From JAXDMK01 sp963790325 (GTDB lineage Bacteria; Actinomycetota; Acidimicrobiia; Acidimicrobiales; AC-14), in the NCBI GenBank assembly GCA_963790325.1, contig CAWBNY010000002.1, forward strand, positions 186,001 through 250,000: DNA of 64,000 nt, read 5' to 3'. Each line of letters opens with the position of its first letter. Within the stretch, counting starts at the first letter, position 1. A program made the translations under genes and the position numbers. Under the pieces are notes generated by a model. The model was given only the letters and a program-made list of their open reading frames with translations, made no database searches and was not told the origin of the DNA. This document shows, piece by piece, positions 15,232-22,997 of the stretch.

Positions 15232-16149
15232 TCAGGCGACGGCGACGGCTGCGGTTTCCTCCCGCTTGGCCGACAGCCGGCGGCCGACGCGCTCGATCTT
15301 GGCGATGCGCTCGACCAGTCGCTCCCGGGCCTGCTCCGCCTCCGGGGTTAGGCCCGTCAGTGACTCCAGCCGCCAGTGGCGGACGACCACCGGCGCCAGG
15401 ATCTGGTCGTGATGGATGCCGAGGTCGTAGATGCCGGCCCGGGCGATGGCCTTGGCCAGGTCGCGGAACCCCTCCACGCCGGCACCGGGCATCTCGAAGT
15501 CCCGCACCTGCCGCTCCATGGCGATCACCATGGCCGACGGGTCGAGCGCCACCGCGGCGGTGGAGATGTCGCGGTAGAAGAGGTAGTGGAGGTTCTCGTC
15601 GGCCGCCACCCGGGCCATCACCTCGTACCCGGCGGGGTCGTACACGGCCAGCAGCTTGCCCGTGTTGCGGTGGGAGATGCGGGTGGCCAGCTCCTGCAGG
15701 GCCACGTAGACCAACCCTTCGAAGGCGTTGGCGATGGGCTGGTGGAAACCGTGGCTCACCTGCTGCATCCGCCCCCGCTCCATCGCCACCGGGTCGACCG
15801 CCCCCGAAAGGGTGAGGTAGTCGCGGATGACGATGGAGTGCCGCCCCTCCTCCGCCGTCCACCGCCGGTTCCACGCTCCCCACGGGTCGTCGATGCCGAA
15901 CATCCGGTCGATCTTGGACGTGTAGTAGGGCAGGTTGTCCTCGGTCAGGAGGTTGAGGAACAGGGCCGAGCGGACGGCCTCGTCCATGGGGTGGGCGGCC
16001 GCGTCCCACGGATCTCGGGGGTCGGACCCGGCCGCCCGGTCCCACGGCACCAGCTGGTGGGGGAACCACTCCTTGGACGTGGCCAGATGACGCTCGAGCA
16101 GCCGCTCCGCCTCCGGAGCCAGCTCGTGGAGGAGGGCGTTCTCGTTCAC
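15232..16149 (-). CDS. Acyl-ACP desaturase (DesA1/DesA2 family)
   Basis: 305 residues. A di-iron ferritin-like fold: the carboxylate/histidine pairs appear as LLTEDNLPYY, TAEEGRHSIVIRDY and ADENLHYLFYRD, the E-x2-H spacing of soluble stearoyl-ACP desaturases. Members in mycobacteria introduce the double bond into acyl chains bound to ACP. A perfect 22-bp palindrome lies 9 bp upstream of the ATG (see 16158-16179), suggesting repression by a TetR-type regulator. mscR ends 42 bp upstream on the same strand. Confidence 0.9.
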   Translation of the reverse strand: MNENALLHELAPEAERLLERHLATSKEWFPHQLVPWDRAAGSDPRDPWDAAAHPMDEAVRSALFLNLLTEDNLPYYTSKIDRMFGIDDPWGAWNRRWTAEEGRHSIVIRDYLTLSGAVDPVAMERGRMQQVSHGFHQPIANAFEGLVYVALQELATRISHRNTGKLLAVYDPAGYEVMARVAADENLHYLFYRDISTAAVALDPSAMVIAMERQVRDFEMPGAGVEGFRDLAKAIARAGIYDLGIHHDQILAPVVVRHWRLESLTGLTPEAEQARERLVERIAKIERVGRRLSAKREETAAVAVA

Positions 16150-16157
16150 CGTTCCCA

Positions 16158-16179
16158 GCCTACCTACAAGTAGGTAGGC
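16158..16179. promoter_or_regulatory. Perfect 22-bp palindrome, probable operator for the desaturase gene
   Basis: Ten-base arms GCCTACCTAC and GTAGGTAGGC around AA. It is much more AT-rich than its surroundings, has no T-run after it, and lies between mscR and the desaturase start. Perfect symmetry of this size is typical of TetR-family operators. Confidence 0.55.
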
Positions 16180-16191
16180 CAGCCAGGTCGC

Positions 16192-17277
16192 CTACAGGAC
16201 GACCACCGACCGCAGCACCTCGCCCCGCTGCATCTTGGCGAAGGCGTCCTCCACGTGGTCGATGTCGATGGTCTCGGACACGAACCGGTCGAGGTCGAAG
16301 CGCCCCGACAGGTACAGGTCGATCAGCATCGGGAAGTCCCGGGTGGGGAGGCAGTCGCCGTACCACGACGGCTTGAGGGCACCGCCCCGTCCGAAGAACT
16401 CGATGTGGGGGATCTCCAGCGTCATCGTCGGGGACGGCACGCCGACCTGGACCACGACGCCGGCCAGATCCCGGGCGAGGAAGGCCTGGTTGAACACCTC
16501 CGGGCGTCCGACCGCCTCGATGGCGACGTCGACCCCGAACCCGTCGGTGAGCGCCTTGATCGCCTCGACGGGATCGGTCTTCCGGGAGTTCACCGTGTCG
16601 GTGGCCCCGAACGCCTTGGCCCACTCCAGCTTCCGGTCATCTACGTCGACCGCGATCACCGTCCTCGCCCCGACCAGCACGGCGGCGGCGATGGCGGCGT
16701 CGCCCACCCCGCCGCAGCCGAAGACGGCCACCGTGTCGCCCCGGCCGACCCCGCCGGTGTTGACCGCGGCGCCGAAGCCGGCCATGATCCCGCACCCGAT
16801 GAGGCCGGCCGCCTGGGGCCGGGCCCGGGGGTCGATCTTGACCGCCTGACCGGCCGCCACCAGCGTCTTCTCCACGAAGGCGCCGATCCCCAGGGCCGGG
16901 CTGAGCACCGTCCCGTCGGTCAGCGTCATCTTCTGGACGGCGTTGGCGCTGGCGAAGCAGTACCAGGGACGGCCTCTGCGGCATGAACGGCAGGTCCCGC
17001 ACGGCGCCCGCCACGCCAGCACGACGTAGTCGCCCACGCCCACGTTGGTGACGTCGGGCCCCACCGCCTCGACCACCCCCGCCGCCTCGTGGCCGAGGAG
17101 GAAGGGGAAGTCGTCGTTGATGGCGCCCTCCTTGTAATGGAGGTCGGTGTGGCACACGCCGCACGCCTGGACCCGGACCAACGCCTCCCCGGGACCGGGG
17201 TCGGGGACGACGACGGTCTCCACCGTCACCGGCGCCCCCTTGGCGGTGGCGACGACGCCTCGCACCTGGCTGACCAT
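16192..17277 (-). CDS. mscR: S-(hydroxymethyl)mycothiol dehydrogenase
   Basis: 361 residues; a zinc alcohol dehydrogenase that oxidises the formaldehyde-mycothiol adduct with NAD and can reduce S-nitrosomycothiol. Catalytic zinc site: Cys40 and His42 in ACGVCHTDLHY, with GHEAAGVVEAVG. Structural zinc: four cysteines in PCGTCRSCRRG plus WYC. The Rossmann motif is VFGCGGVGDAAI. The stretch NAVQKMTLTDGTVLSPALG is characteristic of the mycothiol-dependent subgroup. This is one of the best lineage markers in the window, since mycothiol is confined to Actinomycetota. Confidence 0.9.
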   Translation of the reverse strand: MVSQVRGVVATAKGAPVTVETVVVPDPGPGEALVRVQACGVCHTDLHYKEGAINDDFPFLLGHEAAGVVEAVGPDVTNVGVGDYVVLAWRAPCGTCRSCRRGRPWYCFASANAVQKMTLTDGTVLSPALGIGAFVEKTLVAAGQAVKIDPRARPQAAGLIGCGIMAGFGAAVNTGGVGRGDTVAVFGCGGVGDAAIAAAVLVGARTVIAVDVDDRKLEWAKAFGATDTVNSRKTDPVEAIKALTDGFGVDVAIEAVGRPEVFNQAFLARDLAGVVVQVGVPSPTMTLEIPHIEFFGRGGALKPSWYGDCLPTRDFPMLIDLYLSGRFDLDRFVSETIDIDHVEDAFAKMQRGEVLRSVVVL

Positions 17278-17298
17278 CGGCTGGGCTCCTGTCGGTCT

Positions 17299-17586
17299 CT
17301 AGGACGGCGCTCCGGGCATGGTCAAGGTGGTCATGTCGGCCAGGGGGTACACGTTGTAGGTCGAGTAGTTGTAGACCGGGGACTGGGCCAGCAGCATCTC
17401 CAGCTCGTCGTTGGACGCCACGTTGTAGATCCACGCCCCGCCGTGGCTGCCGACGATGTGGTAGCGCCCGATGACCTTGCCCGACGCCTCGAGGGGCTTG
17501 GCGTAGTCGGGCATCCTCAGGACGGTCCGCATCATCTCGCCCGACAGCCGAGAGATCTCCATCCGCCAAATGACCAGGAACTTCAC
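17299..17586 (-). CDS. Muconolactone delta-isomerase-like small protein
   Basis: 95 residues with the muconolactone isomerase ferredoxin-like pattern: MKFLVIWRMEIS at the start, GRYHIVGSHGGAWIYNVASNDELEMLLAQSPVY in the middle (quoted in parts; residues about 40-70) and a hydrophobic C-terminus. Many such proteins in actinobacteria are not tied to catechol degradation, and no beta-ketoadipate genes are near. It lies just upstream of mscR on the same strand (21-bp gap). Confidence 0.72.
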   Translation of the reverse strand: MKFLVIWRMEISRLSGEMMRTVLRMPDYAKPLEASGKVIGRYHIVGSHGGAWIYNVASNDELEMLLAQSPVYNYSTYNVYPLADMTTLTMPGAPS

Positions 17587-17662
17587 CGTGTGGCCTCCTC
17601 GCTCGATTCGGCTACCAAGCTAGGCCCGGGTTGACGGTGGGCGTTGCGGGTAGCCTTGTGTC

Positions 17663-17986
17663 ATGACCGATCCCCGCCTGGAAGACCACGTGGTCGGGTT
17701 GGAGTTGCAGCTGGTCGAGTTGGTCGAGCGCCGGGAGCGGGCCCTTGTCCAAGGGCTGCCCGACCAGGCCGAAGCCATCGCCGACGAGATCGACGAGGTG
17801 CAGACCGAGCTGATCGTCTCCGCCGAGGCCGTCGCCACCGACCACTCCGTCCCGCACGCCGAGGTCCTGGCCGAGTCGGCGGAGGAGGCCACCTTCACCC
17901 TGGCCGACGCCGGGATGCACGTCGGACCGGCGACGCCGACCGTGAGCCAGCCCCGGCTGGTCGTGAGCCCGAGCCCCAGCCGCTAG
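17663..17986 (+). CDS. Small coiled-coil protein of unknown function
   Basis: 107 residues. The first 55 are an acidic amphipathic helix (LELQLVELVERRERALVQG; DEIDEVQTELIVSAE). The C-terminus is disordered and ends in PRLVVSPSPSR. No domain recognised. The ATG is preceded by a weak ribosome site. It is divergent from the isomerase-like gene and overlaps the stop of the glycine-zipper gene. Confidence 0.6.
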   Translation: MTDPRLEDHVVGLELQLVELVERRERALVQGLPDQAEAIADEIDEVQTELIVSAEAVATDHSVPHAEVLAESAEEATFTLADAGMHVGPATPTVSQPRLVVSPSPSR

Positions 17987-18537
17987 CTTCCGTTCGCGGG
18001 CGGGAGTTGGCCTTCGGCGTCCATCCGCTCGATCCTTTCCGGCTGCTCCTTCTCCAGGACCTCGGCCGCCCGGCGGGCCTCGTCGTCGGAATCGGCGTGG
18101 ACCACCACCACCACCTTCCCGCCCCGCAGCGCCTCCTGGAACGTCAGCTCCCAGTTCTCGCTCAGCTCCATCGACCCGATGCCGCCCACCATCCCGCCCA
18201 CCGCGCCGCCCCCGATGCCGCCGGCCGCCATGGCCGCGAAGATGCCCGTGCCGATCCCCGGCCCGATGCCGGGGATGGCGAACGCGGCCGCCCCCGCCAG
18301 CGCGCCCAGGACCGATCCCACCACGCCGCCCTTGGCCGCCTGCTTGCCCACCTCGGCGGTGACCTCGAGGTCGCGCAGGCGGGTGTCGGGGTCGCTGGCC
18401 ACCGCCTCCACGTTCGGGCCCACCAGGGACACCTGATCGGCGTCGACGCCGGCCCGACCGAGACCCTCGAGGGCTTCCCTGGCCCTCTCCGGTGAGGCGA
18501 AGGTGGCGACCACGTTGTAGTCGCTCGGTCGGGTCAC
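17983..18537 (-). CDS. General-stress YflT-like protein with glycine-zipper membrane segment
   Basis: 184 residues. The N-terminus has the general stress protein 17M/YflT-type fold (YNVVATFASPERAREALEGL). The middle is a long Gly/Ala-rich hydrophobic stretch with glycine-zipper spacing (residues about 68-120), and a C-terminal alpha/beta part follows (GGKVVVVVHADSDDEA). Such proteins sit in the membrane and are often stress-induced. The GTG start at 18535-18537 overlaps the TGA of the short proline-rich frame upstream (GTGA). Confidence 0.7.
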   Translation of the reverse strand: MTRPSDYNVVATFASPERAREALEGLGRAGVDADQVSLVGPNVEAVASDPDTRLRDLEVTAEVGKQAAKGGVVGSVLGALAGAAAFAIPGIGPGIGTGIFAAMAAGGIGGGAVGGMVGGIGSMELSENWELTFQEALRGGKVVVVVHADSDDEARRAAEVLEKEQPERIERMDAEGQLPPANGS

Positions 18538-18668
18538 AGCGGCTGGGGGTCGGGGAAGGGCGGCGCCGGCACCGGGGTGGGCGTCCCCGGCTCGGGGGAC
18601 GGGCTGGGCACCGGGTCGATCGGAGGAGGGGACGGGATGGGCTGGGGCACGGTGTTCTCCACGGGCAC
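18534..18668 (-). CDS. Possible 44-residue proline-rich peptide
   Basis: GTG at 18666-18668; about 40% proline with an alternating P-x pattern (VPQPIPSPPPIDPVPSPSP). Its TGA overlaps the GTG of the downstream stress-protein gene. The GTGA overlap is the only argument for translation; composition alone could arise by chance in GC-rich DNA. Confidence 0.25.
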   Translation of the reverse strand: MPVENTVPQPIPSPPPIDPVPSPSPEPGTPTPVPAPPFPDPQPL

Positions 18669-18728
18669 GCGCCTACCCGCAACCGCCCCGGTTGGAACCG
18701 CCGGTCGGCGGGAAAGGTGGCGGGCAAC

Positions 18729-19763
18729 ATGGCCCGCCTGCGACGGAGCGACCTCACCGGACCCGGCATCCACCGCGTCCCAGCCGGACCCAGGCGGTTC
18801 GCCTACGTCGACGCCGGTGGGCGTCCGGTCGACGATCCCGACATCGTCGACCGGGTCCGGTCGCTGGCCGTCCCCCCGGCATGGACCGACGTGTGGATCT
18901 GCCCCGACCCCGACGGCCACATCCAGGCGGTGGGCACCGACGCCCGGGGTCGGCTCCAGTACCGGTACCACGACGTGTGGCGCCAGGACCGGGACCGGGA
19001 GAAGTTCGACCACATGGTCGGCTTCGGTCGGGCCCTCCCCAAGCTCCGCCACCACATCTACGAGCACCTCCGGGAGGACGGTCTCGGGCGGGACCGGGTC
19101 CTGGCCTGCAGCGCCCGCCTCCTCGACCTGGGCTTCTTCCGGATCGGCACCGAGGGCTACGCCGAGGAGAACCAGACCTACGGGCTGGCCACGATCCAGA
19201 AACGGCACGTGAGGGTCGAAGACCACGGCGAGGTCGGGTTCGACTACGTGGCCAAGGGGGGCAAACGCCGGCTGGCGTCGGTGGTCGACCCCCTCGTGCA
19301 CGAGGTGGTCGCCGCCCTCAAGGCCCGCCGGGGTGGGGGCCCGGAGCTGCTGGCCTGGCGCCGGACGGTCGGGCGCCGGGTGCGATGGGTCGACGTCCGG
19401 TCGACCGACATCAACAAATACATCAAGCAGGTCACCGGTGGCGACTTCACGGCCAAGGACTTCCGCACGTGGAACGCCACCGTCCTGGCCGCGGTGGCCC
19501 TGGCCGTGTCGACCTCGGCGTCCTCCGCCTACGCCCGCCGGCGGGCCGTCACCCGGGCCTTCGGCGAGGTGGCCCACTACCTGGGCAACACACCTGCGGT
19601 GTGCCGGAAGTCGTACGTCGACCCCCGGATCGTCGACCACTATCAGGCCGGGTTCACCATCGCCGACGCCATGGAGTCCATCTGGTTCGGCGACGACGAC
19701 ATCGCCACCCATGGCGCCATCGAGACCGCCGTCCTCGACCTGCTCGATCCGGTCACCGCCTGA
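18729..19763 (+). CDS. DNA topoisomerase IB
   Basis: 344 residues, the size of bacterial and poxviral type IB enzymes. It nicks one strand through a 3'-phosphotyrosine and relaxes supercoils without ATP. Visible catalytic parts: GTEGYAEENQTYGLATIQKRH (residues about 138-158; first Arg and Lys region), the second arginine in KDFRTWNATV, and the nucleophile Tyr in CRKSYVDPRIVDHY. The ATG at 18729 follows an aaaggtgg ribosome site; the upstream in-frame extension is proline-rich shadow. Confidence 0.94.
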   Translation: MARLRRSDLTGPGIHRVPAGPRRFAYVDAGGRPVDDPDIVDRVRSLAVPPAWTDVWICPDPDGHIQAVGTDARGRLQYRYHDVWRQDRDREKFDHMVGFGRALPKLRHHIYEHLREDGLGRDRVLACSARLLDLGFFRIGTEGYAEENQTYGLATIQKRHVRVEDHGEVGFDYVAKGGKRRLASVVDPLVHEVVAALKARRGGGPELLAWRRTVGRRVRWVDVRSTDINKYIKQVTGGDFTAKDFRTWNATVLAAVALAVSTSASSAYARRRAVTRAFGEVAHYLGNTPAVCRKSYVDPRIVDHYQAGFTIADAMESIWFGDDDIATHGAIETAVLDLLDPVTA

Positions 19764-19816
19764 GCCCCGAGCCCCCGAGCCCCCGAGCCCCCGAGCCCCG
19801 AGCCCGGAGCCCGGAG
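19762..19816. repeat. Short tandem repeat of GAGCCCC/GAGCCCCC units
   Basis: Seven consecutive 7-8 nt units plus a partial one between the topoisomerase stop and the membrane-protein operon. Pure tandem array without spacers; variable unit length suggests slippage. Confidence 0.85.
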
Positions 19817-19850
19817 TCGTCCCGGGCCGGGTGCTCTACGCTCGGGGACG

Positions 19851-20414
19851 ATGCGGCTTCGCCCCGCCCTGGTCCTCGCCGCTCCCGCCGGCGTCCTGGC
19901 CGGGCATGCGATCGGGTACCTGGCCGCTCCCGGGCCGGCGGGCGAGGCGGCCGTCCACCACGGGTACCTGGCCCTGGTTCTGGCCCTGGCCGTCCCCCTG
20001 GCCGTCCTCGCCGTGGGCTGGGCGGTCACCGTCGGCCGCCGCCGGCCGGCGGCGCCCGGCCGTCTCGATGGCGACATCGCCCTCGGCCCCCTGGTGGTGG
20101 CCCAATGGGTGCTCTTCTCCGGCCAGGAGGTGGTCGAGCACGCCCTCGCCGGCCACGGCGTGGGTGCCATCCTCCACTCGCCGGCGCTGTGGTGCGGGCT
20201 GACCGCCCAGGTCGTGACCGCGCTGGCGGTGGTCGTCCTCCTGCGGACGTCGGTCGCGGCCGGCGCCCGGCTGGTGGGACTGGGCGGAGCGGGCCCGGCG
20301 GCGGCCGCCCTCCCTGTTCTCCGGTGGGGGTCGGCGCCCCCGTCGTGGCCGGTGCCGTCGTCGCCCGCCGCCGTGTGCCCATCCCGGGGTCCACCGCCGC
20401 CCCGCTTCGTCTGA
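19851..20414 (+). CDS. Polytopic membrane protein, first gene of the 19.9-25.1 kb run
   Basis: 187 residues with four hydrophobic helices (ALVLAAPAGVLAGHAIGYLA; LALVLALAVPLAVLAVGWAV; ALGPLVVAQWVLFSGQ; LTAQVVTALAVVVLL) and a disordered Pro/Ser-rich tail. Several intramembrane or near-membrane His residues (GHAIGY, EHALAGHG) recall metal- or heme-binding membrane proteins, but no family is recognised. It is followed after 36 bp by the cupredoxin-like lipoprotein. Confidence 0.65.
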   Translation: MRLRPALVLAAPAGVLAGHAIGYLAAPGPAGEAAVHHGYLALVLALAVPLAVLAVGWAVTVGRRRPAAPGRLDGDIALGPLVVAQWVLFSGQEVVEHALAGHGVGAILHSPALWCGLTAQVVTALAVVVLLRTSVAAGARLVGLGGAGPAAAALPVLRWGSAPPSWPVPSSPAAVCPSRGPPPPRFV

Positions 20415-20450
20415 GACCCTTCCGACCATCTCCCACGAGAGCGAGAGAAC

Positions 20451-20891
20451 ATGGCTCTGCCCCGCCCGCGGTGGCTGGCGGTCATCGTCGTCGTGGTCGC
20501 CGGCCTCGGCCTGAGCGCCTGCGGCGGTGACGATGACGACGCCCCCCCCACCACCTCCACCTCCACGACCGCAGTCGCCGCCCCGGCGACCACCCTCGCC
20601 AGCGCCACGACCACGACCACCACCGCGACCGCGGGCCGGACGTTCCAGTTCACCTATGCCGGCGGCAGCGTGTCCGGCGACAGCCGGGTGACGGCCAAGC
20701 TGGGCGAGCAGGTGACCATCCGGGTGACGAGCGACGTGGCCGAGGAGATCCACGTCCACACCTATGACCTCACGGCCGACCTCGAGCCCGGCGTCGCCGG
20801 CGAGGTGACGTTCACGGCCGACATCCCCGGCGTCCACGAGGTCGAGCTGGAGCAGGCCGGGCTGCGCCTGACCAGCCTCGAGGTGCAATGA
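20451..20891 (+). CDS. Cupredoxin-fold lipoprotein
   Basis: 146 residues. Signal peptide with lipobox LSAC (Cys24), an acidic start and a Thr-rich spacer, then a beta-sandwich of about 80 residues with EfeO/cupredoxin-like features (GGSVSGDSRVTAKLGEQVTI; EEIHVHTYDLT; FTADIPGVHEVELEQ). Two or three His are present, but the type 1 copper Cys is absent, so it may bind copper in another way or not at all. The last 4 bases overlap the next start (ATGA). Confidence 0.75.
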   Translation: MALPRPRWLAVIVVVVAGLGLSACGGDDDDAPPTTSTSTTAVAAPATTLASATTTTTTATAGRTFQFTYAGGSVSGDSRVTAKLGEQVTIRVTSDVAEEIHVHTYDLTADLEPGVAGEVTFTADIPGVHEVELEQAGLRLTSLEVQ

Positions 20892-22258
20892 CGGCAGGCG
20901 GCAGAATCGCCCTGCTCCTGTTCGCCACCGCGGGCGGGTGGTTGGCGACGGCCGGCCCCGCCTTCGCCCACGGCCTCGGCGGGCGCTCCGACCTGCCCCT
21001 GCCGGTGTGGATGTTCGCCTACGGGGCGGCGGGGGCGATCGTCGTCTCCTTCGCCGCCCTGGCCGCCTTCTGGCCGTCGGCCCGGCTGCAGGGGGGTGTC
21101 GCGGGGCTGGTCCTGGTCCGAGCCGAGCGGCGGGGGATCGCCGTCGGGCTGGGCGCCGCGGCCCGGGCGGTGGGCGTCGTCCTGTTCGCCGTCGTCTTGG
21201 GGGCGGCCCTGTTCGGGCCGAGCGAGGCGGCCGACAACCTGGCCCCGGCCACCGTCTACATCGCCTTCTGGGTGGGGATGACGTTCGTGAGCGCGGCGGT
21301 CGGCGACCTGTGGCAGGTGCTGTCCCCGTTCCCCGCCCTGGCGAGGGTCGTCGACCGGCTTCGCGGCCGTCCGGCGGAGGTGCCCTACCTCCTCGGCCAC
21401 TGGCCGGCGGTGGGGCTCCTGTTCGGCTTCCTGTGGCTGGAGCTGGCCTATCCCGACCGGGCCGACCCCCGCCAGCTGGCGGTGGCGATGATCGTCTACA
21501 CCGGGGTCGTCCTGGCCGGCGTCGCCCGGTGGGGTGACCCCTTCCTCCGCCAGGGGGAGGCGTTCGCCGCCTTCTTCGGACTGCTGGCGGCCATGGCCCC
21601 CGTGTACGCCGACGACGACGGCCGCCTCCGTCTGCGCCCGCCCCTCACCGGCTTGACGAGCATGGAGGTCCTGCCGGGGACGGTGGCGCTGATCCTGGTC
21701 GCCCTCGGGTCGACCACGTTCGACGGGCTCAGCCGGACGCAGCTGTGGGTCGACCAGACCAGCAGCCTGGGCAAGTGGCCGCTGACCGTGGTCCTCACCC
21801 TCGGGTTGCTGGCGACCATCGCGGTGGTGGGCGCCGCCTACCTGGTGGCCATGAAGGTGGCCGCGGCCCGCGCCGACCGGGAGCTGCACCAGCTCACCCG
21901 GCAGTTCGCCCACACCCTGGTCCCCATCGTGTTCGCCTACGCCGTCGCCCACTATTTCTCGTACCTGCTGTTCGAGGGCCAGGCCGTGCTCTCGCTGATC
22001 TCCGATCCCTTCGGCCGGGGGTGGGACCTGTTCGGTACCGCCGAGCGGGCCATCGACTACCGGCTGGTCTCGCCCCGGTTCGTGTCGTGGGTGCAGGTGG
22101 GGGCCATCGTGTCCGGACACATCGCAGGCGTGGTCCTGGCCCACGACCGGGCCCTGTCCATCTTCGCGACCAAGGACGCGACCCGGTCGCAGTACCCCCT
22201 CCTGGCGGCGATGGTCCTGTTCACCGTCGGCGGTCTCACCCTCCTGTTGTCGACGTGA
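20888..22258 (+). CDS. Large polytopic membrane protein, fenitrothion hydrolase-like family
   Basis: 456 residues with about twelve hydrophobic helices. The cleaved-looking N-terminus ends in AFAHGLGGRSDLPLP, a segment I associate with actinobacterial membrane proteins named in databases as fenitrothion hydrolase-like; that name has little experimental support for such homologs. Conserved-looking His (AHYFSY, SGHIAGVVLAHD) sit in late helices. Overlaps on both sides (ATGA upstream, GTGA downstream) make it the centre of a co-translated group. Confidence 0.72.
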   Translation: MTAGGRIALLLFATAGGWLATAGPAFAHGLGGRSDLPLPVWMFAYGAAGAIVVSFAALAAFWPSARLQGGVAGLVLVRAERRGIAVGLGAAARAVGVVLFAVVLGAALFGPSEAADNLAPATVYIAFWVGMTFVSAAVGDLWQVLSPFPALARVVDRLRGRPAEVPYLLGHWPAVGLLFGFLWLELAYPDRADPRQLAVAMIVYTGVVLAGVARWGDPFLRQGEAFAAFFGLLAAMAPVYADDDGRLRLRPPLTGLTSMEVLPGTVALILVALGSTTFDGLSRTQLWVDQTSSLGKWPLTVVLTLGLLATIAVVGAAYLVAMKVAAARADRELHQLTRQFAHTLVPIVFAYAVAHYFSYLLFEGQAVLSLISDPFGRGWDLFGTAERAIDYRLVSPRFVSWVQVGAIVSGHIAGVVLAHDRALSIFATKDATRSQYPLLAAMVLFTVGGLTLLLST

Positions 22259-22407
22259 GCCCGATCCTCGCCCACGGAGGCACGGCGGGGGCGCTGGCGG
22301 AGGCGACCTTCCTGGCCGTCCCCGTGGTGGTGTTCCTCCTCCTGTCCCGGTGGTCGAAACGCAAGGCTCGGCTTTCCGAGGAGCACAACGAGGAGGACGG
22401 GCGATGA
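22255..22407 (+). CDS. Small single-helix membrane protein
   Basis: 50 residues from a GTG overlapping the preceding stop. It begins with SPILAHGGTAG, has one transmembrane helix (FLAVPVVVFLLLSRW), then a basic and acidic tail ending EEDGR. Its stop overlaps the next ATG (ATGA). Perfect packing on both sides argues that it is real. Confidence 0.65.
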   Translation: MSPILAHGGTAGALAEATFLAVPVVVFLLLSRWSKRKARLSEEHNEEDGR

Positions 22408-22997
22408 CGCGTCGCACATGGTGGGCGGGGGCGGTGGTGGCGGTGGGCAGCGCCGCCCTCCTGGCCCGGCCATGGTTGTTCCGGCTGCCGGTGGACCCGA
22501 TGGCCGTGCTGGTGGGCCTGTTCCTGGTGCTGGGCGGAGTGGGAGTGCTGTGGCGGCTGCCGGAGCCGGGAGCCGGCCCGGCCTGCGGACGGGGCGGGCC
22601 GGGCGGGCCGGGCGGGCCGGGCCCCTTGCCCTCGTGGCTGGCCCTCGCCGTCGGCCTGGGGGCGTTCGGCGTCGGCCGCCTGCTGGCGGTGGGCGCCGTC
22701 CCCGCCGCCCCCCTGGTGCTGCGGTCGGTGGCGCTCAACTCCCTGGCTGCGGTGGCGGAGGAGGCGTTCTACCGGCGCTTCGCCTACGGGGTCGCCGCCG
22801 CCCGGTGGGGCCCGGCCCTGGCCGTGGCGATCTCGGCCTCGGTGTTCGCCGCCGTCCACGTCACCGTGTGGGGCTGGGCCGTCCTCCCCCTCGACCTGGC
22901 CGCCGGGCTCGTCCTCGGCTGGCAGCGATGGGCCAGCGGGCGCTGGTCGGTGCCCGCCGCCACCCACGTGGCGGCCAACGTCTGGGCGGTGGTGTGA
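22404..22997 (+). CDS. CPBP-family (CAAX-like) intramembrane metalloprotease
   Basis: 197 residues. The family motifs are present: EEAFYRR (motif 1, Glu-Glu-x3-Arg), a His in FAAVHVTVWG (motif 2) and a final His in ATHVAANVWA. These coordinate the catalytic metal within the membrane. A glycine-rich loop (GGPGGPGGPG) separates the first helices. In bacteria such proteins have roles from bacteriocin immunity to prenyl-protein processing; here the partner is presumably another member of the run. Confidence 0.85.
   Translation: MTRRTWWAGAVVAVGSAALLARPWLFRLPVDPMAVLVGLFLVLGGVGVLWRLPEPGAGPACGRGGPGGPGGPGPLPSWLALAVGLGAFGVGRLLAVGAVPAAPLVLRSVALNSLAAVAEEAFYRRFAYGVAAARWGPALAVAISASVFAAVHVTVWGWAVLPLDLAAGLVLGWQRWASGRWSVPAATHVAANVWAVV

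Noticed and set aside
17299..17586. Aromatic-compound degradation locus suggested by the muconolactone isomerase-like protein
   Set aside because: No catechol dioxygenase, muconate cycloisomerase or other pathway gene is present nearby; the fold is shared by many unrelated small proteins.
18534..19712. Leftward 392-codon frame opposite topoisomerase IB
   Set aside because: The topoisomerase on the plus strand has all catalytic residues. Only the last 44 codons, outside that gene, are considered as a possible peptide.
19762..19816. Tandem GAGCCCC units as a possible CRISPR array
   Set aside because: Units are 7-8 nt with no spacers and no cas genes are near; a simple slippage repeat explains it.
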